DNA of 15,752 nucleotides from CANIZL01 sp043788645 (GCA_043788645.1 JAYVTS010000192.1:1-15752), one strand, 5' to 3'. Positions 1-7,529 are shown, numbered from the stretch's first letter. Translations and numbers: made by a program. Notes: generated by a model from the letters alone, not told the origin.

Positions 1-30
1 TCAAGGCATTTGATCGGCTGTTGATTGAAC

Positions 31-3000
31 CTACGGATTTAGCAACGTGCGATAATAGCGTTTGGGAAGAATCTCCGATTGGGGATCAATATAAACAGCT
101 TCTGTTCCATTGGCGACCAGGTCCGTGATGGTGGCCCAGGTCTGGAGGTCCGCTGATCCTTGGACGCGGACATGATCGTTATTGGTGATCCCGGTAACGC
201 GAAGCTGGAAAACACCTCCGGTAAAGCTAGGCACTAGGCGTCCTTTCCCGGTAGCAGTTCCGGAGCCAAAATTCAGGGTAATGGGCGCTGAATTTGCCTC
301 GGCACCAATGGTATCGATCGCTCGCGCTATCAGTTGGAGCTGGCTCTTGGGAGTCTCGTCGAGCTTTAAAGTAAAATTGTAGGGTGCTTGGGTAGCTTCG
401 CCCACCAAGGTCGAACCGATATAAAGTTCGACCTTGGCAATCGCTGATTCGGCATCGGACGCCGTGATCTGGATCGGAATAGATACCGGAGCAGTAAACA
501 ATTGGTTCGCGGTGGGAGACACAATGGTCACGGTCGGTGGGGTGTTTTGCGGTGAAAAATTCCCACGGCGATAGATGGCTGCAAAATCGGCGTCCGCGAG
601 CCAAAGCGTTGGATTGCCCAAAGGTGAAAGGCCATCCTCTCCTAATCCCTGGCGCAGGAGGGAGATGGTGGTGGTCGTGCTGAGATCCACCTGACTGTAG
701 ATAATGGCTTTATCGTCACCCGCGAAGCTCGGAAAACCGTAGATTCCGCTCTGGGTAAGTTTGCCGATCGGTTTTGAATGGCCCGAGTTAAGGTCCGTGA
801 CAAAAACCGTGGAAACCCCTGTTTTCTTATCGACGACCTCAAAGGTTAGCAGGTTTGGGTGGACTTTACCGAGGCTCGGATTGCCGAAATCCAGCCCGTC
901 ATTGAGATTGATGAGACTCACGATTTGTTGATGGGCAAAATCTAGCGAATAGATTCCCCAACCCGAAAATACACCGCCGTTCTCTAAACGGATTTCGGCG
1001 TAAGCATCATAGATAATTTTTTTACCATCGGGAAGGAAAGTCATAGAATCTGCGTATTTAATAATATCGAGGGGCTGGTTGCCATCGAGTGCCGGTGACA
1101 GGAGTTTGATCGAGGTGGCGTGGCTCGTCGCGAGGTCGAGGATGCCGATTTGATTTAAGGGCTGGCCGGCCGAATCCAGAAGCACCACGGCGACGCGATT
1201 TCCGTCGGGCGAAATTGTCACCGCATGAACGGCGCCGGACACATTGGCAAAACTGACGCCCTGGCCGTCAGTTCGGATGACTCCGATGTCATTGTCTGCG
1301 GTGACGAAGACCGCCAGGGACCCGTCGCCCGTGACCGAGATACGCTTACCGGATGGGATGACGTCATGGGTATTAAGAATTGTTCCTGTGACGGGATCGC
1401 CCGAGACTAACTCACGGCGCCCCAAGTAAAGCTCTCTAAAAATGGGGTCAACCGTGAGGAACAGCGTAGAATCCGCCGCATTGATCGTGGGAATGGGGGC
1501 GGGGGCGGGGCTATCTGGGGCGTCGAAAATCTCCACACCATCGTAGGCCTGTTTGATGCGTTGAACTTGCTTGGAATCCGCACCAAACAATTCCTGCGCC
1601 GAGGCAACCGCGGCGAGACGCATGTCAATAAATTGGGATTGTTTTTGGAGGTGCATGGTCTGGGCTCGGTAAAAAATTTGCTCGGCATCCTTTAACCCCA
1701 GGGCGTCCGGCAGGCCCTCTGCGGCCAGGTAAAAGGCATGATTATTGATACTGCTATTGACGTGGACTCCCCCATGATCCTGGTCCGGTCCCAGTTGGAC
1801 GTATTGGCTCATATTCTTTGGATAGGTAATACCGCCACTGACAACATTATTGGGATCTATGAAATCTCGAATGATCTCATCTCGCCCATTTTTCAGTAAG
1901 CGAATTTTCCAATCCTGTGCGCCGGTGGCATAGAGTTTCACCATATTGCCGAAAATATCTGATAACGATTCATTCAACGCCCCAGACTGTGCTTGGTACT
2001 CTAGAATGCCCCCATTGCCGGTGTTCGCCGTGACCCCGTGGGTGAGTTCATGGCCGGTTACTTCGATGAATTTCGTTTCGGAATCTCCGAAGACCATGGT
2101 TTTCGTTTGGTTAATATAGAAGGCATTTGCGAGATTCAGGTCGTAGCGAATAATCGAGCTGATTTTTCCGCCCTGCCCGTCGAGAGAATTTCTTTTGAAA
2201 TGAGCTTGATAGTAGTCATAAGTTGCTCCCAGGCCCCAAGCAGAACCCACGGCATCGGGCAACCAACCACTGGTGGATGAGGCAGATTTCACAAGTCCGG
2301 AACTGAATTGAGTGTCCTCAACTTTTTTATTGGCGCCATCGTAGATCGCAATCACGCCGCGTCCGTTGTTGGGCGGCGTGGAAGTGGGATCAAACATTAC
2401 TTTGCTGGTATCGACGGTGTAATAAGTGCCCCCGTCCTGCCATAGATCGAGACTGCGGATCGTGCCGGACACGTCCGAGCCCGATCCTTTTACCGCCACG
2501 TCTTGCACCAAACTGGTTCGGCGCAAAACGGTTCCGTTCTCGGTATCAACGACGAAGTTCCAGGCACTGAGAACGCCGACGGTAATATCAAATCTCCAAG
2601 CGAGTCGGGGGATATTATCCAAAGGCGCGTAGATAATGAGTTCGGGCGACGTGGTGATCCCGTTGGCGGTAAAGGGGAGGGAGGCAAAAACTTTGGTGAT
2701 GGCTTGGTCAGGATCGAGCTTTGGCCCGGCCGGAAGCCGTTGCGGAGTGGGGACTTGAGTTCCTTCGATCAGATAGACGGTGTCAGCGGCGTTGAGGCGG
2801 ACAATCAGTTCCGCCGGCCAAACCGTTCGTCCGGCAAACTGCTGGGAAAAGCGGAGAGAACGCAGGCCTTGATCGTCGGTTTGATCGCCAACCAGTTTGA
2901 GTTCTGCCTCTGAATCATCGAGCAGAAAAAGATCGTGGTATTGGAGGAGAAATCCGCGGGCAATTTGCTCGGGTCTAGACCGTGGATTCCCGGTCGTGGC

Positions 3001-3441
3001 TGGCCCGGCGCCGGTGTGTTCTCCGGGCGAGGTCAGGTTCCCCGACACAAACATGGCGCCACCATGCTCGGGACGAAAGCGGACCTGGATGTCGGAACCT
3101 CGAGCTTGTTTGAGTTTTTCCCAGGAGGCTCGTAAGCGGGCTGCTCGGGTGCTGGCGCGTGGGATTCCGGCCGCGGCCGAGTTTGCATTCGAGTTCGTTC
3201 CGGAACCGTTGGACCCCACCTGATTTTTCAACCAACGGCTCAATTTACTGAGCGTCGGATCGGTGGAATCACTGGTAGAACTGGAGTCTGGTTCCAAGTC
3301 AATGGACGGTGCCGTCGAGAGCGGATTGACTTTGAACGGTGGAAGGGTGTTTTCATCGGCGCGCCCCAAACCAAGGACGGCGATCACGCCCAACGACGCG
3401 AGGATACGAAACGGCTGTCTTAAGAATACGGTGGACTTCAT
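31..3441 (-). CDS. Secreted thermolysin-family (M4) metalloprotease with beta-propeller, Ig-like and C-terminal domains
   Basis: A zinc endopeptidase predicted to be exported and self-processed. Residues 1-28 form a Sec signal peptide ending near GRA|DE. A propeptide follows: an FTP-like segment around residues 155-235 and a PepSY-like segment around 240-310. The catalytic domain carries every thermolysin landmark: HELTH with H464, E465 and H468, the third zinc ligand E491 in NESLSD, and the proton-donor histidine H560 in GGVHVNS. The gap between H464 and E491 is three residues longer than in thermolysin. The M4 C-terminal helical part ends near residue 645. After it come a PD40/WD40-like propeller (about 655-960), an Ig-like domain starting NTPPTVTIVSP (about 966-1055), and a final 75 residues ending RYYRTLLNP. 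Typical M4 precursors are about 500-600 residues, so half of this protein is accessory. The ATG at 3441 gives an intact signal peptide; no clear ribosome binding site precedes it. The family call is firm; the substrate is unknown. Confidence 0.93.
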   Translation of the reverse strand: MKSTVFLRQPFRILASLGVIAVLGLGRADENTLPPFKVNPLSTAPSIDLEPDSSSTSDSTDPTLSKLSRWLKNQVGSNGSGTNSNANSAAAGIPRASTRAARLRASWEKLKQARGSDIQVRFRPEHGGAMFVSGNLTSPGEHTGAGPATTGNPRSRPEQIARGFLLQYHDLFLLDDSEAELKLVGDQTDDQGLRSLRFSQQFAGRTVWPAELIVRLNAADTVYLIEGTQVPTPQRLPAGPKLDPDQAITKVFASLPFTANGITTSPELIIYAPLDNIPRLAWRFDITVGVLSAWNFVVDTENGTVLRRTSLVQDVAVKGSGSDVSGTIRSLDLWQDGGTYYTVDTSKVMFDPTSTPPNNGRGVIAIYDGANKKVEDTQFSSGLVKSASSTSGWLPDAVGSAWGLGATYDYYQAHFKRNSLDGQGGKISSIIRYDLNLANAFYINQTKTMVFGDSETKFIEVTGHELTHGVTANTGNGGILEYQAQSGALNESLSDIFGNMVKLYATGAQDWKIRLLKNGRDEIIRDFIDPNNVVSGGITYPKNMSQYVQLGPDQDHGGVHVNSSINNHAFYLAAEGLPDALGLKDAEQIFYRAQTMHLQKQSQFIDMRLAAVASAQELFGADSKQVQRIKQAYDGVEIFDAPDSPAPAPIPTINAADSTLFLTVDPIFRELYLGRRELVSGDPVTGTILNTHDVIPSGKRISVTGDGSLAVFVTADNDIGVIRTDGQGVSFANVSGAVHAVTISPDGNRVAVVLLDSAGQPLNQIGILDLATSHATSIKLLSPALDGNQPLDIIKYADSMTFLPDGKKIIYDAYAEIRLENGGVFSGWGIYSLDFAHQQIVSLINLNDGLDFGNPSLGKVHPNLLTFEVVDKKTGVSTVFVTDLNSGHSKPIGKLTQSGIYGFPSFAGDDKAIIYSQVDLSTTTTISLLRQGLGEDGLSPLGNPTLWLADADFAAIYRRGNFSPQNTPPTVTIVSPTANQLFTAPVSIPIQITASDAESAIAKVELYIGSTLVGEATQAPYNFTLKLDETPKSQLQLIARAIDTIGAEANSAPITLNFGSGTATGKGRLVPSFTGGVFQLRVTGITNNDHVRVQGSADLQTWATITDLVANGTEAVYIDPQSEILPKRYYRTLLNP

Positions 3442-3660
3442 AAAAAGACCCAGTGGAAGATTTCTTATTTTGGAGCTCTGCGCTCACCAAAAGGCAATCT
3501 CGGTGCTACTACTGGACTATAGCGCCGAAACGGAGGAACTCTTACAAAAAAATCACCTGAGGAATAAAGAATCGCTCGGCTAGCGCACCCGGCCGCTCAT
3601 CCTTACCCGCAGAAATGGGTTCGCCATTGTGGGAAAGGAGGAGGGAGCCACAGGCGCACT

Positions 3661-3677
3661 CCGAAGACCTCCTTCGG
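3661..3677. other. Perfect hairpin in the gap between the CsgG-like and protease genes
   Basis: CCGAAG at 3661-3666 is complementary to CTTCGG at 3672-3677, with a five-base loop. It lies about 43 bases downstream of the CsgG-like stop on the minus strand. No T-tract follows on either strand, so it is not a convincing intrinsic terminator. It could be a transcript-end or processing structure. The rest of 3442-3719 holds no gene I can support; a TATAGT box on the minus strand near 3520 could be the -10 of the protease gene, but no good -35 lies at the right distance. Confidence 0.3.
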
Positions 3678-3695
3678 GCGTCGTAGGTCGCGATG

Positions 3696-3719
3696 AAAAA
3701 GAGTTGCACCCGTCGGCGC
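3696..3719 (-). terminator. Possible weak intrinsic terminator after the CsgG-like gene
   Basis: Directly after the TGA stop, the minus strand can fold GCGCC against GGTGC (3706-3719, one G-T wobble, four-base loop). Five bases later comes a run of five T (3696-3700). The stem is short and the T-run is displaced from its foot, so this is only suggestive of termination between the CsgG-like gene and the downstream protease gene. Confidence 0.3.
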
Positions 3720-4715
3720 TCAATGCGCTTTCACGCTCCAACCCGCCTTCACCTCTACGGCTCCTTCATATCGGGCCTTGCTACGATCATCCTGAACGGT
3801 TTCAAGCACGAGTTCACCGACGAGCTTTTCATCCGTGAATACCACGTTTCCTTTGTCATCCTTGGTATCGACGGTTTCGTAAATTTTTACTTTGTCGCCG
3901 ACTTTAAACCCGTGGTTTAAGCCGAGGGAGACAATGACAATCCCTTGGGACGGGACGGCGAGGACTTTGCCGGGGACACTTTTCAGGGCGGAGACGGCGG
4001 CATCCGAGGCGGCGCGTTCCCTGGAAGCCGCTTTTTCCTTCGATTGAACACGGCCTGAGGCGGGCACATCCATGCCGCTGACGTCGGCCATGATTTTTGC
4101 GATGGCCTTAACGGTGGCTTTTCCAAGCGCACTGTTCATGAATTCCGAGTTGCTAAAACCGACGTTACCGCCGCGCCCGTTGATGCCCACGCCAACGTCG
4201 AAACCCAAACCCTTTTCTTCTCCGATGGCTTCACCCGTTTTGATGACTTTGCGAGTGGCCGCATCCACGAGGCGCCAGTCGATACGCACATCAGATTTGT
4301 TTTGTTTAACACCCAAATTGCCGAGGCTGCCCGGAACGAAGCCGCCGAGGTTGATCCCTTGGGATTTCGCGCCGAAGCGGGTGACCTTCCCACGAAACAT
4401 AAAGTCCGCGCCGGCCCATCCACCCTTTTCGACCTTCTCGTCGGCTCCAACAAAACCTTCGTCGCCCAATTTGATCTCGTTTTTCAAATGCTCCAGCGCC
4501 GTGGATTCGAGGACTTGAAATTTCTTAGTCTTGCCCAACTCGGTGATCAACATCTCGGCCAACCCTTCGCCGAGTGCCGGTTGCCATCCTTGAATTTGGC
4601 TGAGATCCCCGTCTAACGGAGCGACGAACAAGGTGGGCTGCGAATTATCGTCCGCGCGTGCGGGTGAAGGAGCTAAGGCGAGGCACGCGGTCAAAAGAAC
4701 CCAAAGCGGTTTCAT
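3720..4715 (-). CDS. CsgG/HfaB-like exported protein with extra C-terminal domain
   Basis: 331 residues, resembling the CsgG/HfaB/FlgT group of envelope proteins. Residues 1-21 form a signal peptide with a likely cut at ARA|DD. Residues about 28-215 show the CsgG-type pattern: a first strand reading TLFVAPLDG, a helix with LAEMLITELGKTKKFQVLE, then GGWAGADFMFRGKVTRFG, and DVRIDWRLVDAATRKVIKTGEAIGEE-type strands, followed by a glycine-rich segment. A Lys/Arg/Ala-rich linker (about 216-245) leads to a C-terminal domain (about 247-331) containing GKVLAV, HGFKVGDKVKIYE and GELVLETVQ, similar in style to the FlgT C-terminal or other SH3-like domains. Classical CsgG is about 277 residues and a lipoprotein; here C11 sits in LLTAC, which fits a lipobox, but the preceding hydrophobic stretch is very short. 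No curli subunit, CsgE or CsgF gene is nearby, so a curli role is not supported. The gene starts 78 bases after the small gene upstream and is likely co-transcribed with it. Confidence 0.75.
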   Translation of the reverse strand: MKPLWVLLTACLALAPSPARADDNSQPTLFVAPLDGDLSQIQGWQPALGEGLAEMLITELGKTKKFQVLESTALEHLKNEIKLGDEGFVGADEKVEKGGWAGADFMFRGKVTRFGAKSQGINLGGFVPGSLGNLGVKQNKSDVRIDWRLVDAATRKVIKTGEAIGEEKGLGFDVGVGINGRGGNVGFSNSEFMNSALGKATVKAIAKIMADVSGMDVPASGRVQSKEKAASRERAASDAAVSALKSVPGKVLAVPSQGIVIVSLGLNHGFKVGDKVKIYETVDTKDDKGNVVFTDEKLVGELVLETVQDDRSKARYEGAVEVKAGWSVKAH

Positions 4716-4734
4716 GAGTGCAAGTTTTTAGCCA

Positions 4735-4764
4735 GGGCGAACCCTTGGCAACAGAATTTCGCCC
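4735..4764 (-). promoter_or_regulatory. Inverted repeat in the leader of the CsgG-like gene
   Basis: GGGCGAA at 4735-4741 is complementary to TTCGCCC at 4758-4764, with a 16-base loop. It sits about 19 bases upstream of the CsgG-like ATG, inside the 78-base gap after the small gene. A second, imperfect dyad (CGGGT TG ACCCG) overlaps its outer edge near 4764-4775. No U-tract follows, so an intercistronic RNA structure or a protein-binding dyad is more likely than a terminator. The role is inferred only from position. Confidence 0.3.
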
Positions 4765-4793
4765 GGGTTGACCCGCTTGAATGCGAATTGGAA

Positions 4794-5126
4794 TTAGTCA
4801 ATTCGGACACACGACTCGATTTCCGTGGCCTTAAACGCGACCCCGTCCACGCGAAGTGCGAGCGGGCCAACTTCAGTCGGTTGCACAAAGAGTGTTTCTT
4901 CTTGGAGTTGAAGGCGACCGCGGAGTCGGACCCCGTCGCGAAGTTGCACCTCAACCTGGTGATTCAAAGGAAGCCCGGTTTGCCGACCGAGACAACTGAG
5001 CGAATCATCGCGCTGACGCCGCCACGCATCGTAGCCGTCACCGGATCGTTTGGGTGCACCAGCGGCGTCGAACAGTTCGGGTTCGGCCGACGAGTCGGTC
5101 GAGGGCAGGCGAGCAGCCGATTCCAT
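4794..5126 (-). CDS. Small protein with possible Sm/SH3-like barrel
   Basis: 110 residues that I cannot assign to a named family. Residues 1-50 are polar, with a Ser/Ala/Glu/Pro-rich start and an Arg-rich stretch (DAWRRQRDDSLSCLGRQ). Residues about 52-108 look like a compact five-stranded barrel: HQVEVQLRDGVRLRGRLQL, then LFVQP, LALRVDGVAFKATEIESCVRID, a rhythm like LSm or other SH3-like folds. It has no signal peptide or membrane segment, unlike both neighbours. I regard it as a true gene because it fills the gap between two same-strand genes with 78-base spacers on each side, its codon use resembles theirs, and the frame closes with TGA just upstream of the ATG at 5126. A 189-codon frame on the opposite strand over the same region is less convincing. 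The ATG lacks a Shine-Dalgarno sequence. Function is unknown. Confidence 0.6.
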   Translation of the reverse strand: MESAARLPSTDSSAEPELFDAAGAPKRSGDGYDAWRRQRDDSLSCLGRQTGLPLNHQVEVQLRDGVRLRGRLQLQEETLFVQPTEVGPLALRVDGVAFKATEIESCVRID

Positions 5127-5204
5127 GAAGTGTATCGTGTCGGTGGCCTGCTCCGTAGGTCAAGCGTGGGTTATTGGCGTTGTGGCTGGCTCGATTGGCA
5201 TTCC

Positions 5205-6161
5205 TCAATGAGCAGCGGCTTTTTTCGCCGGAGTTTTGGTGTTCACAGCTTCTCCCGCGGCAGCTTGCCCGTGGTCCAAGGTGTTGTTAGCGACCCGGGT
5301 CGGGTTGCCCGTCTTCTCTTTCCCTGCTGCCAATTCCGAACCCTTGGCGAACCCTGATTTGGATCCGTGGGGGGTGGGGTTCGCTGGATTGCTCACGGGT
5401 GAACGAGCGATCGGTTCGGGGGTAGAGTGGCCCGAAAGGAGTTCCTCCTGACCTGGATGACTACCGAGCCAAGCGACGCGACCCGTTTCGAGATCGTAGA
5501 CTGCGCCTACCACTTGCACCTTTCCGGCCTTGGCCCGCTCGCGGACCAGTTCGCTCTTTTTCAGGATATTTTCGATGGTAAGCCACACATTTGCTTCAAT
5601 GGCGGCGGCAATGGTGGCTTCTGGATCTCGCGGAGTGCTTTTGGCCTTGGCGGCGGCGGGCTGAATCTGTTGCGCCAAGGCGGGTAAGTGGCCATGGAGT
5701 TCCGCGCCATTTACAACGGCAGTGACGGCACCGCACCGGGTGTGACCCATGACCAGTAAGATCGGTGTCCCCAGGTGATCGACACCATATTCGACCGTGG
5801 CAAGTTCGCTCTCGCCCGCAATGTTCCCGGCGACGCGTACGACGAACAGATCTCCTACACCGCGATCAAAGATGAGTTCGGCCGGACTGCGTGAATCGGA
5901 GCAACTCAGAATGGTGGCCACTGGTTCTTGCCCGTTGGCGACCGTGCTGGTTCGACGTTCGCCATCGAGATTTGGGTGTTGAGATTTCCCAGCGGCGAAC
6001 CGCGCATTGCCTTCCTTGAGGACGGCCAACGAAGCCTCTCGCAGAAGACGTTCCAGGTGGGCTTCTGAGGTCCCGGGATCAATGGGTTCCTTGCCGAGGG
6101 CTCCGAACGCGAGGTGAGCGCAGGTGCCAGCGGCTAAAAGGAGGCGGATCGTCATCGTCAT
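5205..6161 (-). CDS. Exported beta-class carbonic anhydrase with long C-terminal tail
   Basis: Interconverts carbon dioxide and bicarbonate using one zinc ion. The signature CSDSR lies at residues 87-91 and GHTRCG at 139-144, giving zinc ligands C87, H140 and C143 and the D89/R91 catalytic dyad, so all key residues are present. Further family segments are FDRGVGDLFVVRVAGN, the strand LVMGHTRCGAV, and VQVVGAVYDLETGRVAWLG near residue 225. Residues 1-23 (TIRLLLAAGTCAHLAFGALG core) form a Sec signal, so the enzyme should work in the periplasm or outside. The catalytic core ends near 235; the last 80 or so residues are low-complexity, rich in Pro, Ala, Lys, Asn and Gly and ending in KTPAKKAAAH. 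Usual beta enzymes are about 200-230 residues. A second ATG two codons in is possible. First gene of a likely minus-strand operon with the small and CsgG-like genes. Expression may be affected by a hairpin next to the start. Confidence 0.92.
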   Translation of the reverse strand: MTMTIRLLLAAGTCAHLAFGALGKEPIDPGTSEAHLERLLREASLAVLKEGNARFAAGKSQHPNLDGERRTSTVANGQEPVATILSCSDSRSPAELIFDRGVGDLFVVRVAGNIAGESELATVEYGVDHLGTPILLVMGHTRCGAVTAVVNGAELHGHLPALAQQIQPAAAKAKSTPRDPEATIAAAIEANVWLTIENILKKSELVRERAKAGKVQVVGAVYDLETGRVAWLGSHPGQEELLSGHSTPEPIARSPVSNPANPTPHGSKSGFAKGSELAAGKEKTGNPTRVANNTLDHGQAAAGEAVNTKTPAKKAAAH

Positions 6162-6169
6162 GATTTTGC

Positions 6170-6195
6170 CGGGCGCTCAATCCATGAGCTGCCCG
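6170..6195 (-). promoter_or_regulatory. Hairpin abutting the carbonic anhydrase start codon
   Basis: GCTCA (6175-6179) pairs with TGAGC (6185-6189) around a five-base loop. The stem continues with CGGGC (6170-6174) against GCCCG (6191-6195) after a single unpaired T at 6190, giving ten base pairs with one bulge. In the minus-strand transcript it ends only eight bases before the ATG at 6161, over the ribosome footprint. The gene has no visible Shine-Dalgarno sequence, so the structure could limit or tune translation. The pairing is read directly; the function is inference. Confidence 0.4.
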
Positions 6196-6299
6196 CTGAA
6201 CCATCGGCGTAAAACGATCCGGACTTTAACTCGGTCGGGGTTTTTCATCCCGTTTCAGAGGTTTGAAGCATCGTTTGCCGAATTGTTTCGCCGGAACGG

Positions 6300-6313
6300 G
6301 AACCCCGGGGTTC
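6300..6313. promoter_or_regulatory. Perfect 14-base palindrome in a divergent promoter region
   Basis: GAACCCCGGGGTTC reads the same on both strands. It lies in the 240-base gap between the divergently transcribed carbonic anhydrase and helical-repeat protein genes, about 88 bases before the plus-strand start and 138 bases before the minus-strand start. Position and symmetry suit a dimeric regulator site, possibly controlling both directions. I see no second copy close by and cannot name a regulator. No confident -35/-10 pair was found; TAAAAT at about 6320-6325 is a possible plus-strand -10 box. Confidence 0.35.
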
Positions 6314-6401
6314 GTCGCGTAAAATCGAATTCGGAGACTGGCATTCGACTGGGAGGAGCACTTGTCGTCGTCGAGACTCCCATTACGCTTGCCGCCGTTG
6401 T

Positions 6402-7529
6402 ATGAGTTCCCGCTGTCGCCGAATTTTGCTGCTGATCATCCTCGCAGGCACCCAGCCCGCGAATGCCTCTGTTCCCGCCGAGCTGGTTACCCCAATTCGT
6501 GAGGTGCGTGCCGTTGAACGGGAAGGCCAAGGGAATGCTGCCGCCACCGCCGCCTGGAAAATCATTGCGGCGTCCGAGGGAAAGGCGATTCCAGCAATTC
6601 TCGAAGCCATGGATGGTGCCAACGACTACGCGCTAAACTGGTTCCGATCGGCCGTCGAAGTCATCGCCCAACGAGAAACGGCTGCCGGACATCACCTGCC
6701 GACCACGGAGCTAGAGACCTTTCTGCGCGATACCCACCACCAGCCACGAGCACGCCGCATGGCGTATGAACTGATCGTGCAGCTCAGACCGGACCTGGCG
6801 CGAACGCTGCTTTCCGGGTTTGTCAACGATCCCAGTAACGAGTTGCGCCGGGACGCCGTCCAACAGTTGGTCAATGCCGCGGAGGTCACCACCGCCAAAG
6901 ATAAACCCGCTGGCATCGCGAGCTATCGACGGGCACTCGGGTTTGCACGCGAATCGGACCAAATCGAGGCCGTGGCTAAAAAATTGGGCGAACTGGGTGA
7001 CCCAGTCGACCTGCGTTCGGTCTTTGGCTGGGTGACTCGATGGAAACTTATTGGTCCCTTCGACAATACGGGAGGCACCGGTTTTGAGCAGGCGTTCGCG
7101 CCCGAAAAACAAGTCGACCTTGCGGCCGAGCAGGACGGCAAATCCGCTAAGGTCCATTGGGTGGATTTCGAAACCAAGAGTGACTATGGCGTGGTCGATT
7201 TCAACAAACCGTTTTCGTCCCTCAAAGAGGTGACGGGTTATGCTTATGCCGAATTTTGGTCGGATACAGCCCGGACGGTTCAGTTGCGGCTCGGGTGCAA
7301 AAACGGTTGGAAAATTTGGGCCAATGGACAGTTCCTCTTTGGCCGCGACGAATATCATCGGGCTGCCGAAATTGACCAATATCGCCTGCCGTTACCGCTC
7401 AAAGCCGGACGCAACCTCTTGTTGGTAAAATGTTGTCAGAATGAACAAACCGAAGATTGGACCAAGGAATGGGAATTCCAGCTACGGATCACAGACGAAC
7501 AAGGGACCCCGATTGTCTCTTCAAAATAG
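6402..7529 (+). CDS. Exported helical-repeat protein with C-terminal sugar-binding-like domain
   Basis: 375 residues with a Sec signal ending near ANA|SV (residue 22). Residues about 25-200 are helical and HEAT-like: repeated helix pairs such as AIPAILEAMDGANDYALNWFRSAVEVIA, PRARRMAYELIVQLRPDLARTLLSGFVNDPSNELRRDAVQQLV. Residues about 206-370 form a beta-rich domain of a type frequent in Planctomycetes and Verrucomicrobia: it opens with WVTRWKLIGPFDNTGGTGFEQAF, continues with VHWVDFET and AYAEFWSDTARTVQLRLG, and has the core NGWKIWANGQFLFGRDEYHRA followed by LKAGRNLLLVKCCQN. This last part resembles galactose-binding or PA14-like sandwiches in glycan-acting proteins, but no catalytic residues are apparent. 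Together this suggests a periplasmic or surface binding/scaffold protein. The propeller gene begins 57 bases downstream on the same strand, so the two are probably co-expressed. The ATG at 6402 has only a weak upstream GC-rich context. Exact ligand unknown. Confidence 0.72.
   Translation: MSSRCRRILLLIILAGTQPANASVPAELVTPIREVRAVEREGQGNAAATAAWKIIAASEGKAIPAILEAMDGANDYALNWFRSAVEVIAQRETAAGHHLPTTELETFLRDTHHQPRARRMAYELIVQLRPDLARTLLSGFVNDPSNELRRDAVQQLVNAAEVTTAKDKPAGIASYRRALGFARESDQIEAVAKKLGELGDPVDLRSVFGWVTRWKLIGPFDNTGGTGFEQAFAPEKQVDLAAEQDGKSAKVHWVDFETKSDYGVVDFNKPFSSLKEVTGYAYAEFWSDTARTVQLRLGCKNGWKIWANGQFLFGRDEYHRAAEIDQYRLPLPLKAGRNLLLVKCCQNEQTEDWTKEWEFQLRITDEQGTPIVSSK

Noticed and set aside
3720..4715. 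A curli (type VIII secretion) locus
   Set aside because: Only a CsgG-like protein is present; no subunit with amyloid repeats and no CsgE or CsgF is in the window.
4788..5357. 189-codon plus-strand frame across the small gene and the carbonic anhydrase tail
   Set aside because: It is antisense to the carbonic anhydrase end and the small gene, shows a composition typical of antisense frames, and has no recognisable domain.
6711..7379. 222-codon minus-strand frame inside the helical-repeat gene
   Set aside because: The plus-strand frame has a signal peptide and recognisable domains over the same bases; this is its antisense shadow.
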